Shown here piece after piece: positions 22,801 to 34,200 of a DNA stretch of 64,000 nucleotides. Numbering within the stretch: position 1 is the stretch's first letter; every line of letters starts with the position of its first letter. This DNA is from Bradysia coprophila (taxonomy: Eukaryota > Arthropoda > Insecta > Diptera > Sciaridae). The stretch covers positions 3,348,001 through 3,412,000 of the forward strand of contig NC_050736.1 in the NCBI RefSeq assembly GCF_014529535.1. The letters run 5' to 3'. The notes beneath the pieces are model-generated. The model was not told the DNA's origin, did not search any database, and was given only the letters and a program-made list of their open reading frames with translations. The translations under genes were made by a program, and so were the position numbers.

Positions 22801-23099
22801 TGCATCAAAACACTTGTTGTGACGTTAAACACCCAAGAACATAATGCAATTGTTTGATCTAGATCTCATTCACCACAATAACATTTCATGTAAACAAATC
22901 GAGAACACGAACCCTTATTATCGCCTGTTGTTTTATCACGAACCACCCAAACCTCTTCGATAGTGCCAAACTTCTCGAATGCATCTCTGAAATCGTCTTC
23001 GTTTTGATTTTTGTTGCAAATAATAAATAATCTTGACATTGGCGGATCATCGGCCCGTTTGTCATCATCACGATTCGAGTGAGATCGATGGGAGGACAT
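19857..23099 (-). CDS. RBM45: RBM45-like RNA-binding protein, copy A
   Basis: Nine exons (23099-22913, 21474-21360, 21292-21098, 21036-20772, 20711-20639, 20569-20506, 20441-20329, 20264-20158, 20096-19857) keep phase and give 452 residues. RBM45 (Drb1) is a neural RNA-binding protein with several RRMs. RRM1 (about 20-100) has RLFIICN and KGIVYIKF, with the intron splitting its RNP1. RRM2 (about 118-200) has VRLFVIVPKDM and KGFAYIKY. A serine/arginine-rich linker follows. A degenerate RRM contains LWRLFDIIPGLDFCQI. The last RRM has FCRFGDLLDVYML and NCGYAKYA. The tail is AKRKRYDD. The gene appears functional. The 1438-bp first intron contains a nested transposon and has no counterpart in copy B. 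The last-intron acceptor was set at 20096 to match the family alignment. Confidence 0.88.
21497..22748 (-). mobile_element. TTAA-flanked element inside RBM45-A intron 1, interrupted
   Basis: Both ends carry TTAA followed by inverted termini (CCCGTTACCGACGACTGT on the left; the complement of CCTGTCACAGACGACAGT on the right). Inner sequence next to both ends (CATCTGTGATCGATAAC on the left; CAATTGAAGTAAAAGACTCG on the right) matches the dispersed TTAA MITE family seen elsewhere in the window, here in reverse orientation. The standard element is about 200-240 bp; the excess is a second insertion at about 21577-22636. The TTAA target is typical of the piggyBac superfamily. Confidence 0.75.
21577..22636. 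mobile_element. Unclassified 1.06-kb repeat nested in the TTAA element
   Basis: Comparison with intact copies of the TTAA family places this insertion between CTTATATG on the left and AAAAAGCATG on the right. It ends in a palindrome, AGCCCC-TTCGTACTTCGTAC-GGGGCT (22611-22636), and AGCCCCGTAC also occurs near its left end at 21619. A (GACGGACA)-type tandem run lies at about 22484-22508, a feature common in insect repeat 3' regions. There is no coding frame. It could be a non-autonomous element or the 3' piece of a retroelement. Confidence 0.5.
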
Positions 23100-24093
23100 A
23101 GTTGCCTGAACTTAACTAATTGATATCGTTAGTGCACTAAACAAGTCTTACGATTGGAATGGCTGCTTTACAATTAGTGTTGGCAAATATTTGACAACCA
23201 GACAATAATAATAGTTGAGCCGTTGCCGCTATTTGCAGAAGAGTTACCTTGGATTTAATACGTTTAATAATACCGGTCTGCTATAAACATTAATAAAAAT
23301 GAAACAATTCTTATGTTCAAATCCCTTTATTAATTGAAGGTAATGAGGTGAATCAAATGAAGTATTGAAGACGAAACCCAAAATTTATTCACAAAAATGA
23401 TTTAATGAAGCCCAGAAAAATCACAATTGTCTTAGAGACAAGAATTTCACTAAGTCCTCTATACCATTCAGTCGTTCCGTAGTCTGTTTGAAGAAGCTTC
23501 AAGTCATATAATATAATACACATAGATTTCGGGGTGGTCGATCGTGTTGTCGGTACATTTGTCCTTTAGTCCGATTTTCTTTACTGAGCTGTGGAAAATA
23601 CATTTTTGATTAAATGATCTGACCAAGTTCTAATACTCTTCACCTGTGACCATTGCTACAGAAGTACAGAACACAGAATTTAATTTAATCGAAATATTTT
23701 GAAGTGAAAATAACTTTCATGAGTAGGTCAATTTTGAGTGGAAGCTTCCACCACAAGATCTTGACATTTTTGACTTAATTTGTGATATTATTACTGTGAG
23801 ATCTTATGTTCCCACTCAGCTATTGTTAGGCGGTATGATTTGATCGTCGGCTTTCCGTTACATATTTTTTTACCACCGTAATACTATCAGTGGGGAATTA
23901 AAACTGTAAACAGGCCTTTGGCCTCCAGTGACAATCTACACTACACATCGTGTGCCTATAAAAGCATCAACTCATTCAGGTGTATGTATATACACAATGC
24001 ATAGGTTCCGAAACCAATCCAATTCTCACTGCACATCCAACTCATCAAGTCGCAGCAGCTCATAATCTAAACTTGACTCACCTATTACAAGAG
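23100..24093. other. Spacer between RBM45 copies A and B
   Basis: About 1 kb holding the 3' UTR of copy B and the promoter and 5' UTR of copy A, both on the minus strand. A 70-codon plus-strand open frame at 23980 partly overlaps the last exon of copy B and is a shadow. No repeat or core promoter element stands out. Confidence 0.45.
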
Positions 24094-25881
24094 CTAATCA
24101 TCCGAGTACCGTCGCTTAAAGCCTTGCTGCTGTTCCTCTGCTTCCATTACCTTAAATGTTCACAAAAGCTAATTTTAGTTCACGTAAAATAGAAATGTAA
24201 AACATCCAACACACGCACCTTTAACTTAACACCACAAACTTCGGCTCCATTGAGTGTCTGTATGGCATTTTGAGCGCTTTCCGAATTTGCATATTTGGCA
24301 TACCCACAACTTTTATTCGGTAACATGTATACGTCTAATAAGCTTCCGAACCGACTGAAGACATTGGTCAGTATGTTCGACGGAAGTGGCTGATGGATAT
24401 GGAGAAACAGAATTGTGAACAAAAAACTATGTTCAAGGTTTCAAACTAAACCTTTTGCATGCAAACGATGAAACAACGTTGAACACATGAGCTACCAGGT
24501 TCAGCTTGTGGCATCGGAGCTGGCAAAGACACTGAACATACCAGTGGTCTAGTTCCTGGAAAAAAAAGCAACGAGATTTCAAAATTGAATTTTAGTTTAG
24601 GATTCTTCCTCCTACCTTCGAAAGGAAAAATATTTTCGAGATTCGGTTTGATGTTAGCTACTAGTGGTCTAATCATTATTTGGTCGTCTAAAGGATACTC
24701 GAAGCCATGTAACTTATTTCTGTAAATAACAAGTTGAATAAGGAAAAGCGTAGGTTAATCTGGTACATGACTACCTGGCATATAAAGCAGCTTCATGAGT
24801 TGTATATTCGGCAATAGCAAAATTTCGATTGTCGTCACCTGAAAAAAGATTTACGTCTCAATTGGCAAACCCAGTTTTGAGGCAAGACATACATTCTCCT
24901 GTGATTTCACAATGTACTAGGCCTGGAATGATGTCGAATAAACGCCATAATTGTTCGTAGCCAATCTGGAAGAGATCCACTGATCTAACGTTTTTCATAC
25001 TTAAATAAGGTAAAGCCAAAGAACTACCAAATGACTGCAGGTAATGTTCAACGTAGGCTTCGATGACCCAGATCTATGATTTCTTCCTCTTGATTCAAAA
25101 CGGTTATTGTAGGAATAATCATCAGAGCGTGAGAGGCGAGTATCTGAACGGTCCGATGTGGCACCACGTCCGGACGATTTTGGTTCGGCAAACACCGCTT
25201 TGAACTTTAAGCCACAGTTCTCAAATGCGTTGGCTGCATGTGAAAACCTGTGTTCCAAATGGGTATTCAAAATATCAATTGTTGTTAATTTGGAGTTAAC
25301 TTGTGTGGTCGGTTCACGTACTTTCTGTATTTAACATAGGCAAATCCTTTTGGTTCCTTTGTTGCTTTGTCTGTTAACATGTCGACATTGTCTACCTCGC
25401 CGTAATTTCCGAATTCTGTCTTTAGATCATTTTCTGTCATATCCTTAGGAACAATTACGAAAAGGCGAACGTATTTTTCATGTTCATTTTCGTGACGACC
25501 AGATCCTTGATTACGACTGAAAGTACCTCTACTAGTCAAGTCTCAGTGTCAATTGGACATCAGAATGATATTCTACCTTGAGGCAACGATAACTTTAATT
25601 GGCCGGGAAGATCCATTTATGACTTTCCCGTTCATCTCTTCTAAAGCATTTGCAGCTGATGACGTCCTGTTGTATTTTATGTATGCAATTCCTTTATTTT
25701 CACCGCTGTACTTATCCTGAACCACCCAAATTTCTTCGATCGTGCCAAACTTTGAAAATGCTCTACGAAAATCGTTTTCGTCTTGTTTTTTATTGCATAT
25801 TACAAATAATCTAGACATGGGCGGATTTTCTGCAGTACTATGTTGTTTGTGGTCATCTCTACCATCTCTACGAACTGACAT
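24094..25881 (-). CDS. RBM45: RBM45-like RNA-binding protein, copy B
   Basis: Nine exons (25881-25577, 25516-25322, 25247-25028, 24965-24893, 24838-24775, 24719-24616, 24555-24452, 24389-24219, 24150-24094) keep phase and give 430 residues. The domain order equals copy A: RRM1 (RLFVICNKKQ ... KGIAYIKYN), RRM2 (VRLFVIVPKDM ... KGFAYVKY), a short S/R/N-rich linker, the degenerate RRM with LWRLFDIIPGLVHCEI, and the last RRM with FSRFGSLLDVYML and SCGYAKYA, ending KRRYSDD. RRM1 is in one uninterrupted exon, unlike copy A. The last RRM has an extra intron before VMEAEE, absent from copy A. Five exons have the same length in both copies, so the pair arose by tandem duplication. It is probably functional. 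Confidence 0.9.
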
Positions 25882-26180
25882 TATTGTCTATTTTGCTTGA
25901 TAAAAATGAAAATTTGAATAAACTATTAAACAACAGCCAAACAGTCTGAGTGAAATTAGTAATGACAATAACAATAACAATCTGTCACCGCCCGTACACA
26001 CAACACACACAACTGCTGCTATAGCTGCTATAGTACGTTTCAAGTTTGGTGCTGTTTGAGACATGGTATGGTAAGGCGTAAAATTTTAAAAATTTACTTA
26101 AATGTTTGATGTGAATAGTTTCAGCCATAGCAAGGAAATGTGTTTTTACGTTCTACCCGAATGTTATTAGGAGTTGAACA

Positions 26181-26340
26181 TCAACCTGTCACAGACGGAA
26201 AGCATATTAACAGTTTACTATCTGATCTATTACTTCATTTGTTTTCAACATGTTTTTGCTAAGACCTAATTAGTCTAAGCTTGTCGTTTTTTATTGCTGA
26301 CGTTGTCAATAACAGAAGAAAGCCGTCTGTAACAGGTTAA
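26181..26340 (+). mobile_element. TTAA-family MITE copy, 160 bp
   Basis: Starts TCAACCTGTCACAGACGG and ends CCGTCTGTAACAGGTTAA, so the terminal inverted repeats are intact. The inner landmarks CTATTACTTCATTTG, AAGACCTAATTAGTC and GTCAATAACAGA are those of the family. It lies upstream of RBM45 copy B. Confidence 0.8.
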
Positions 26341-26449
26341 GGAATTACAGCTACTGATAGTATAGCTGACGATAGCACTACTTTCTGCTATCACCAAAAT
26401 TCATCTTTTTATCGCTAGTTATGTAAACACTAGTGGTGGGGCGAATCAC

Positions 26450-26530
26450 CGAATTGAATGGAGCAATTGCATGTACCGAACTGACCGGAGGAACTGTAAT
26501 ATCCGAATTGACTGGTGGAACTGCAATCGT
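26450..26530. repeat. 27-bp tandem repeat, three units
   Basis: Three adjacent 27-bp units start at 26450, 26477 and 26504. Each begins CGAAYTGA and continues with GGNGNAAYTG. On the minus strand they encode a nine-residue repeat of the type IAVPPVNS, ITVPPVSS, AIAPFNS in the tail frame of the recombinase pseudogene. The unit length being a multiple of three suggests the array grew while coding. Confidence 0.65.
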
Positions 26531-26702
26531 CGAATTCACTCGTGTACCGTCGACATAATTGACTGGCTCAACTTCATCCATTTGTCCAACCACCGAATTC
26601 TTTGATATCGACATTTTCCTTAATCATCAATGTTCCACGCAGCATTGAATACGTTGACCATGCAGTGGACGATTTTAACGCTCCCAATTTCTTCGAAAAA
26701 TA

Positions 26703-26972
26703 CAAGGTAAATATATGGGCGGAGGTAATGCCATATACAAATGAATCAGATGTGCAGTGGCACGAAAGTTTGCTATAAACGCCATCTCTCTCTGTCTTTA
26801 AAATAACAAAATTGCTTAGAAACCTGGGCCATCTGTTTTGTGATAGGCACAACATTTTGTGAAACACAAGTAAATCATAGTCAACCATTTTAAAAAAAGA
26901 TGTCAGTGGCAACGAACTATTGTGCTAGGTCGCGCGTCTGAATGGCATTACCTCCTCACTATATTTACCTTG
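26703..26972. mobile_element. hAT-type MITE in the recombinase pseudogene, 270 bp
   Basis: Ends are inverted copies starting CAAGGTAAATATA and continuing GGAGGTAATGCCAT. The eight bases GAAAAATA occur on both sides (26695-26702 and 26973-26980) as a perfect 8-bp target duplication, the hAT hallmark. Removing the element and one duplicate rejoins the pseudogene reading frame across the site, which confirms the borders. No transposase is encoded. Confidence 0.9.
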
Positions 26973-27160
26973 GAAAAATACACTAAAAGCGTCTTTTCAT
27001 CGACCACAGACAGTGTGTTATTCTATTAACACCAGTCTTTCAAATTTTTGTACACTTTTTCGTAAATTGGTGCTGATTTTTCAGGTAAAATGTTCCGAAT
27101 TACTATCTCAGCCTCCATCTCAATATCGAAAAAGTCGTCTTCGGTCTCGGATCCGCTCAT

Positions 27161-28741
27161 TTTGCTTTTTTTTGCAACACTAAATTATTTTACGTAGCCT
27201 TGAGTCGACTCGACACTCAAAATTGAACTAGAGTGTTCATGCGTCATTTACAATTATTTGGTTTCTGTGCAACATTGATTTTTACATGACGGCCATTTTT
27301 ATTTCCGTGGTGATTTTCATTTTTATTTATTTTTATTTAAATTTGTGTTTCGTCTCATTATGATCGTCACATTCGTTTGGTACTCGTTTTATCATGTTCG
27401 TATTACTGACGTCTTTTAACACTTGTGTGTATTCTCTGTGATTTCGGAAGCGCCTTTCCAGAAGCAGAAAACCTTTCGACGTTCGAAACAACCGATTACT
27501 AACTCAGAAAGAAGGATTGACTCGACTTGACTTGACTCGAGTAACCAAACTTGCTCCTTCGGCAAAGTGTTTATCCTGTGCAAATGATACCTCACAAAAC
27601 ACGTCCGTTGGCTGTTCATAGGCGAATCGACTAGCAGTCATTCAAGATCAACGCAAAACCCAGTTTGGGATCAATATCCAAATAATGGTAGACGCGGAGA
27701 CTCCAAACATGGCACTTCATAACCGAGGTGACCCAACTGGATGGATCCCATTCTAGGTTGCAGTGGGGAAATGAACCGACTGCTTAATGCCGTTACTGTT
27801 ATAGGAGAATGGAGTTTAGAAACTAAGGGTAAAATCTACTACAATTTAGTACTTTTCTTCATAAAAAGACTGCTTTCACTGAATTATTTTTTCATGAACA
27901 AACTTCAGTGCTGTGATATTTCATGGGAATGAATAAATGTGAAGTTGTTACACAAAAAAATAGTACAGTGAGATTGAAGTACTATAAAAAAAATGTGGCG
28001 CCTCTGCAGGCCAACCGACTAGGCGAATTGTTTGAAATGTCAACTGTCATGTACACGGAGGCAAAACGGAGTGAAGATGAATGCATGTGAGGCCCACTTA
28101 ATTAAATATCAATTTACCAAGCAATCATGAACTTAAAATTTAGACTCCTAATTACCACTGTTTCAGGCGCGTGATTGATTTGGCACAGTAATCACCAAGT
28201 GATTTAGAGCATTTACAAATTTTAAAAACATCTTCCGTTGTCAGCTACAATAGTTCAAAAAATTCCATCTAAATTAAAGAGCAAATAAGTCTGTGAAAGT
28301 CCTTCTTTGTAGGAAACCCTCTACCGGCCAAAGTCTAGGCAGAATGAAATACTAATAAAATAATGGGTGAGAATAAAGTATATCGATTTTTCATGTTCAT
28401 CAAAATAGTATAGTTAAATGAGTTAAAGCCATTTAAAGTAACACCGACGCTCATAAAAAAGCAACATCTAACTTCTATATATTTATGAATGAAACTATAC
28501 TCTCTACGCATAAAATACACAACTGAATGGTTCGTACGCAAGTATATCAAAGAGTTTACATCTAATATAAATACAACAATCCATTTGCACCATGCGTGTA
28601 AAAGAGAAAATTCTATGAACCATGTTATGCATAACAAACATTAACAAAATAAAGTTGCACTCAGTAGAAACCGACTTGATTCCGAAAGAGACAATCAACA
28701 TTTGTGTTGAAGAAGAAATGCTATTGGTTCCACGAATCTAC
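27161..28741. other. Non-coding DNA, nothing recognised
   Basis: Short open frames (for example on the minus strand at 27416-27619 and 28335-28637) lack domain motifs and splice context. No repeat borders could be fixed. It forms the left edge of the long gene desert. Confidence 0.4.
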
Positions 28742-29355
28742 CAATGAAAGTCGGCGTTGGAAAATGGTGTGTGTATGGTAGTGTTCTTGGTTATTTTGTG
28801 GATGTAAGGTTAACTAAAATAATTCAAATCAAAACGCATGACTTTACGCGAATGTTAGACATGTAAATGAAATTACATTTGCTTGATTAGTTATTTATAT
28901 TGGTACAGTAAAAATGTTGAAAAGGGAAACTTATGTCATGGGAACTTGCGGAACTAGATGGATGGTAAATTGGGTGATTATGATAATTACATTAAAAATG
29001 TAGATGACTTAACAAGTACTTCAAATTATGTTTATATGAAAGTGAACAAATAGAAAGGCTCGCATAATTTTGTTTCTCGACCGCACGTTCTTCTTCGTCT
29101 GTCATTCCTGCCGCGGAGAGTCTGAAGAACACAGTGTTCTTTATAATATTTTGCATAATGGCTTTATGAGTTCCGAATGTACCTTTAGAATCTACTTGTA
29201 GAATTTACTGGAAAATTGAAAGTAATAAGAGAGTGTACTGTACTATTTACAAGCACAGTGAGTATCATCATTACCGACTAATGTTGCATTTAACATAAAA
29301 GCGATATTTCATCAGTAGAAGACACTTTATTCGACTCATTTCACTTACATCAAAC

Positions 29356-29507
29356 CAGAGCCTAATGTTTGGGAATTATTTCCCTAAAATTCTCAAAAAA
29401 ATTTCTTTGCTTGGTCATAGTTTTTGAACTTTTCCTGATGTTTTACGGGAAAAAATTTGGGAATTTTAGGGAATTTTTGGAAATTAATTCCCAAATATTA
29501 GGCTCTG
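29356..29507. mobile_element. hAT-type MITE, 152 bp
   Basis: Inverted ends CAGAGCCTAAT-TTTGGGAATTA are nearly perfect. Flanks are CATCAAAC (29348-29355) and CATCTAAC (29508-29515), a 7-of-8 match expected for an aged 8-bp hAT target duplication. CAGAG is a common hAT start. Confidence 0.8.
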
Positions 29508-29784
29508 CATCTAACGGTTTTTTTTTTACATAAAACATAAAGGCTGTGCTCCAATTCTAGTTGAAACCGTACGCATGTGTCAATCTGTTTCGCAATTTTT
29601 TTGACTTTACTAAGCGGAAATGTTTTTTAATCTTCAAGCAGCAAATTTTTGAAGTTACAAATATGGTGGCTTGATTCAATTAGACATTCGAAATTGGTCG
29701 GTGGGTTGCTATGTAGGAGTGATACACCTCAAAATGTTCTACAATTTTATGTAAAATCCTAAACTAACTGTGATCCTTTCTGCC

Positions 29785-29960
29785 TTAACATGTTACAAAC
29801 GGAAAGAAGACGGTCTATTACTTCTATCTATCAAAGTATTTTCAATCTGTTGATTTCAAATCTTGTACTTCAATTTTTTAACATGAATTTTATTCTATAA
29901 AGAACCATATTACCCAGAGCTTGTGATTATTTTTGTCGTCGCTATCGATAACAGATGAAA
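29785..29960 (+). mobile_element. TTAA-family MITE copy, 3' end worn
   Basis: Starts TTAACATGTTACAAACGG and carries the inner landmarks TCTATTACTTC, TTGATTTCAAATCTT, TTAACATG and CTATCGATAACAGATGA. The right terminus is degraded into an A-run. Confidence 0.65.
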
Positions 29961-30202
29961 AAAAAACCTGGAGGAAATATTCTGTCATCCATCCGGGGTA
30001 AGCCGCTCAAGTACTGATCATGCAGATCATTACATACATTCCCGAGTAGCATTTCTCGGATATGAAATGCTGCTCGAGTTATGTTAGTTGAAAAAGGAAA
30101 ATGTTAAGCAAGCATAAATTGCATCTTACGAAGGTCCAAGTGACCTTCATTTTCTTATTCGGAAAATTTTTGGCACTAATTGGCACCGTTGGCATGGTCG
30201 CC

Positions 30203-30400
30203 TTAACCTGTCACAGATGGCAAGCATATTAACAGTTTTACTTCATTTGATCGAAGATTTTCATAGATTGATTTCAGAAATCTCTTACTTCATTTGTTTT
30301 TAACATGGTTTTTGCAATATAAGACCACATTAGTCAGAGCTTGTCGTTTAAATTTGCTGTCGTTGTCGATAACAGATGACAGCCGCATGTAACAGGTTAA
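30203..30400 (+). mobile_element. TTAA-family MITE, best preserved copy, 198 bp
   Basis: Begins TTAACCTGTCACAGATGG and ends CATGTAACAGGTTAA, so both TTAA targets and both inverted ends are kept. Between them are TACTTCATTTGATCG, CATAGATTGATTTCAGAAAT, TTTTTAACATGG, GCAATATAAGACCACA and TGTCGATAACAGATGACA. It serves as the reference for diverged copies. No coding capacity. Confidence 0.85.
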
Positions 30401-31149
30401 TATCGGACGCATGCATCCATTGTAGCCACTTCGTTTCTATGTTTTTTTTTGTAGCCAGTGGCTACAATGGTTTACAAACTTTGCTGAAAAAAAGAAAATT
30501 TGAATTAATGTTTCAACAACTTACACTGACCAAATCTTGAATCACCACATACTGTCGGTATGGTGGGAGAATTTTTTTACGTTCACTAATGTTTAAAGAA
30601 TTGGACCTCATTTTTATATATAATCATCCATTGTTTCAATGAAAAGGGAATTACCAACGCACTTCAGTGGTAAATAAAGTATACTGAAACGGACGAGTGC
30701 TATTACAAACATTCACAAGTAAATTAACTTTTAGGAAACAACAGCGTCAAATTGAATCTTTTACTTTATTTGTGTTAAGTATAACATCATACTTACCGTC
30801 CTCAAATTTTTTTTAAAAAAACATTTTTGGTAGTGGGCTTGCGTCACGCCCGCTTACTAACGTGCATGATCAATAATTGTGTCATGTCTTATGCAATATA
30901 ATGGAACACTAACCGGAATTCATTGCTTATTCTTATCAACTTTGTTAATAACAGATGACTGGCCATTTCTATAAAGTTTACTGACTCGTTCTACCTTTCG
31001 AAGCTTAGTGAATTTCTGGCCTACATTAAGTTTAAATATGGGCAAAGACCGAGCCTGAAACAAGATTTTATCTGATCCGATCAGACCTGTTTTATAGGTT
31101 TAAAAATTTAATTGGAAAATTAAATGCAAAATTGAAAATTATGCCTGTA

Positions 31150-31250
31150 ACTACAGGTCAGGTCAATATTATAAAATCAGGTTTCAGGTCAAGTCCAAAT
31201 CAGATCAATCTAAAGTCAGATTTGAGGTTGACCTGACCTCTTTCGTGCCT
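31150..31250. repeat. Degenerate AGGTCA-rich repeat
   Basis: At least four AGGTCA or TGACCT hexamers occur within 90 bp (31155, 31186, 31229, 31234), with more imperfect ones around. A similar CAGGT/ACCTG-rich tract is at about 62960-63160. The pattern looks like a short-unit repeat or the interior of a decayed MITE. The hexamer is also the nuclear-receptor half-site, which may be coincidence. Confidence 0.4.
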
Positions 31251-31299
31251 TAGCCTTTTCTTAAAATTTTGTTAATTTCAAAAATTTCCCTAGATTCAT

Positions 31300-34200
31300 A
31301 AATTCCTAATTTTTTAAAGTGTCCACTAATTTGATAGATCAAGGCAGGTTTTATAGATTTATTTACGAAGCTTTACGGAAATTAAAAAAAGAGAAAATAA
31401 TCAAGAAGTAAAAATTGTCATCCCATATTGTACAATTCATAGAACTGTAAATGCATACAATCAATTATTTACTGTCCAGTATCAAAGCCGCAATTTTCAT
31501 TCAATTTACAATTTTCAATAACCAAATCCAATAACAATCAAAGAACAAATTTCAATTTCATTCTATTTCCGGACAGAAATATATTGAATTAACTCAAAGT
31601 AAACATTCTTCGTTACCATTCATAAAAAATATATGAGAAAAAAAACCGTATTGGTTTATCGATCGTGTGTCTTCAGTAGCATATATACTAATAACGAAAC
31701 ATCAATTTTAAAGATAATAGAAACCTCATTTTCATAATCTTATTAATATGTTAAAATCAAAAATCTCAATTCCAACTTGTCTAAGTAAAACCTATTGTTA
31801 CATCTGACAAAAAGATATGAAATCTAAAAAAAGGCACACACAGGAAAAAATGTCAAACGCAATATTAACATTGCAACAATAAAAATGACAGACATCAGTC
31901 TTAAAACGAGTAAACAAATAAAACTAAAATTTGTGACAAATCGATCTAAATAAATCACAAGTAAAAATTGATTTATAAACAGAGATATAAGTGCAGTCAT
32001 ACGGCGATTCTTCAATTCTATGAACCACACCGAGAGCTACCTGATGTTGATTTAGTCATGTAATTCATATATAAATATTTTTCAAAACGCTCATATATAT
32101 ACACAAATTAAATGATCTTTTTATAAGGGGTATAATGTACACGAGCTACTGTCACTCAGTAACTTATAACTTACAAGAAGAAAAGCTTCATCTCGTCAAT
32201 TCTTCAGACCGTCGTGTTGCGTGTTATTGAGCTTATAGAGTCTACGTTCTATATACTTATACTATACAAGTACAGTCATATGAACTGAAGAAATAAGAGA
32301 AAAAAATGAAGAAAAATGTATGATACTTGAATTACAATAACAGAAGTTCAAATCATTCAATTTTAATATGGGTGATAACATCTCCCAAGACTTCAGCTTA
32401 TTTATGTTTTTTTAATAGGATTTGAATCTTTTTCTTATTAATATTTTCTGTCATTTTCAATTTGATGGATGAAGACTTAAAGGATAACATAAAATTAATC
32501 ACTTTTATATTGGATGGTATAATGATATTGTTATTGTTAAATTGCAGTTTTATCGAGGGGCAAAGCAATGTCGTTCATCAATGTTTCGAAGCTAGAGAGA
32601 TTTTTGGAATATAAATGTTGAATTTGTCTATTTACACTTGACTATTGATTTACCTCGAATTTTTACTCACTAAATTGTCCATAAATTTTTTAATGAAAAT
32701 GTTTATTTCGTTACGGGACCCAAAACTAGTCCAACGGAAATTGTACAACCTACAAAAGTCTGAGCTTGACTTCACACACTTCTTTTATTTTTGAAATTTA
32801 ATTGTGGACATAGATTTAACTAGTGTCTTCCCCCCGTATCGTATAAATACTTACTTGAGACTTACAATAAATATTTCGATTATTAAAGCAGATAAATTGC
32901 ATGCAATAATATTAATGCTGTAAGCCGTGCATTTGTTATTTATATTCACTTGGACGGTGTGGATTGTTGTCGTATTGAATATTGTTTTCGTTAATTTAAC
33001 TGCTTTGGGCGCCTTCAGATAAATTGTCTCTTTTAGCATAGAGTTAGGCTGGTTAGGAGTGAAACTATTACGTTCGGAGTTTGGCACAACTTTCTTCTGA
33101 TGATGAAAGTGTACTATTGCAAATTGTGAACAAAGGTTTGGGTAAGTCCAATTTGCGATACTTAGGTCTATCATCTGTACAAAACTTTTAATAATCTGCT
33201 AATGACAACGATGACAAAAATATCCAATTATCTGTAGCCAACTTCATCATATATAGCAAATTTTGAGTGTTAATCCAGAGGAAGTAAAAGATTTCGATGT
33301 GTAGAAAATACTTCGAATAAATGAAGTACAAGAAAAAGATTCGATTTTCAAAGTTCTGTGTGTGTAATCAAGGCTGTAAACGTGGGGCCTCAAGTATACA
33401 GCCTTGCGTGTAGTAGATTCGATAACTATCCTGATGCGATAACTTGTCGTCTTTGAAAGATTAAATTATAGCCGGTCCTACTTCCTCTGATATTTCCCAT
33501 TAAACTTTAAGTTCTTATCTAGGATCAAGTGTTTCGTGCTTTAAGAAGCCTTTGCAATTTTATAAAAGTTTCTTCTCATCCAGCACTGCTCATGTTCGCT
33601 GGAAAAATGATCGAAAGTGTGAAATTTGTTAATCCGGGCCGAGAGCGAAGCCATTAATATCAAAAGGTATATTTTTGTCAAAGTCAAAATTTAACTTTCG
33701 TCCCGATAAGTTATCACAATAACCGCTACTCTATTTGATTTTTTATCAAGCTAAGAACGTTGTTCGGTCAAAAATATTCGACACACGTCGATTTAATAGT
33801 ACGTCCACCAATCAAGGTAAAGTAACGCTTATTTTGCTCTGAAATATACCAGAATCTATTACAACACTTGAAAACAGTTAAGTTTCGTTGGTGGTATCTT
33901 CCTTTTTCTAGCTAACACAATGCATGTCTTATATTTGGTATACGAAGTTCCTTATTCTTATGCTGTCCCTATTGAACGGCATGATTTGTTAATGACCCCA
34001 TCACATTTCACTGTGATGCGAGTCAATCTATAATTATTCCTCGCAACACAGTCTTTGTTCGTGTCGCGATTTTCTACATTTTCGCGTTTGAGTTTGAATA
34101 ATAAAGGCATTTTTAGTCGAGTTCTATGCAACGTAATATTTTCAAAAACCAGATCTAATTTTTTTTTTGTAGGATCTTCGTGATACACACACGAATATGA

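Larger units (their letters stand above)
26378..27160 (-). pseudogene. Crypton-like tyrosine recombinase, internally deleted and broken
   Basis: From an ATG at 27160 the minus strand encodes an acidic start, then LPEKSAPIYEKVYKNLKDWC, the N-terminal signature of insect Crypton-like tyrosine recombinases as I know the family. Two stop codons follow at once. The same frame resumes (DEKTLLVYFSK), is split by a 270-bp hAT MITE, and continues as AWSTYSMLRGTLMIKENVDI, the next conserved block. It then jumps directly to FGGWTN and, one frame over, VEPVNYVDG, resembling the C-terminal GGW...VAEGYI block. The central catalytic region with the R..HxxR residues is missing. It is therefore a dead, internally deleted copy. 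The family assignment is from recalled motifs, not a search. Confidence 0.6.
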
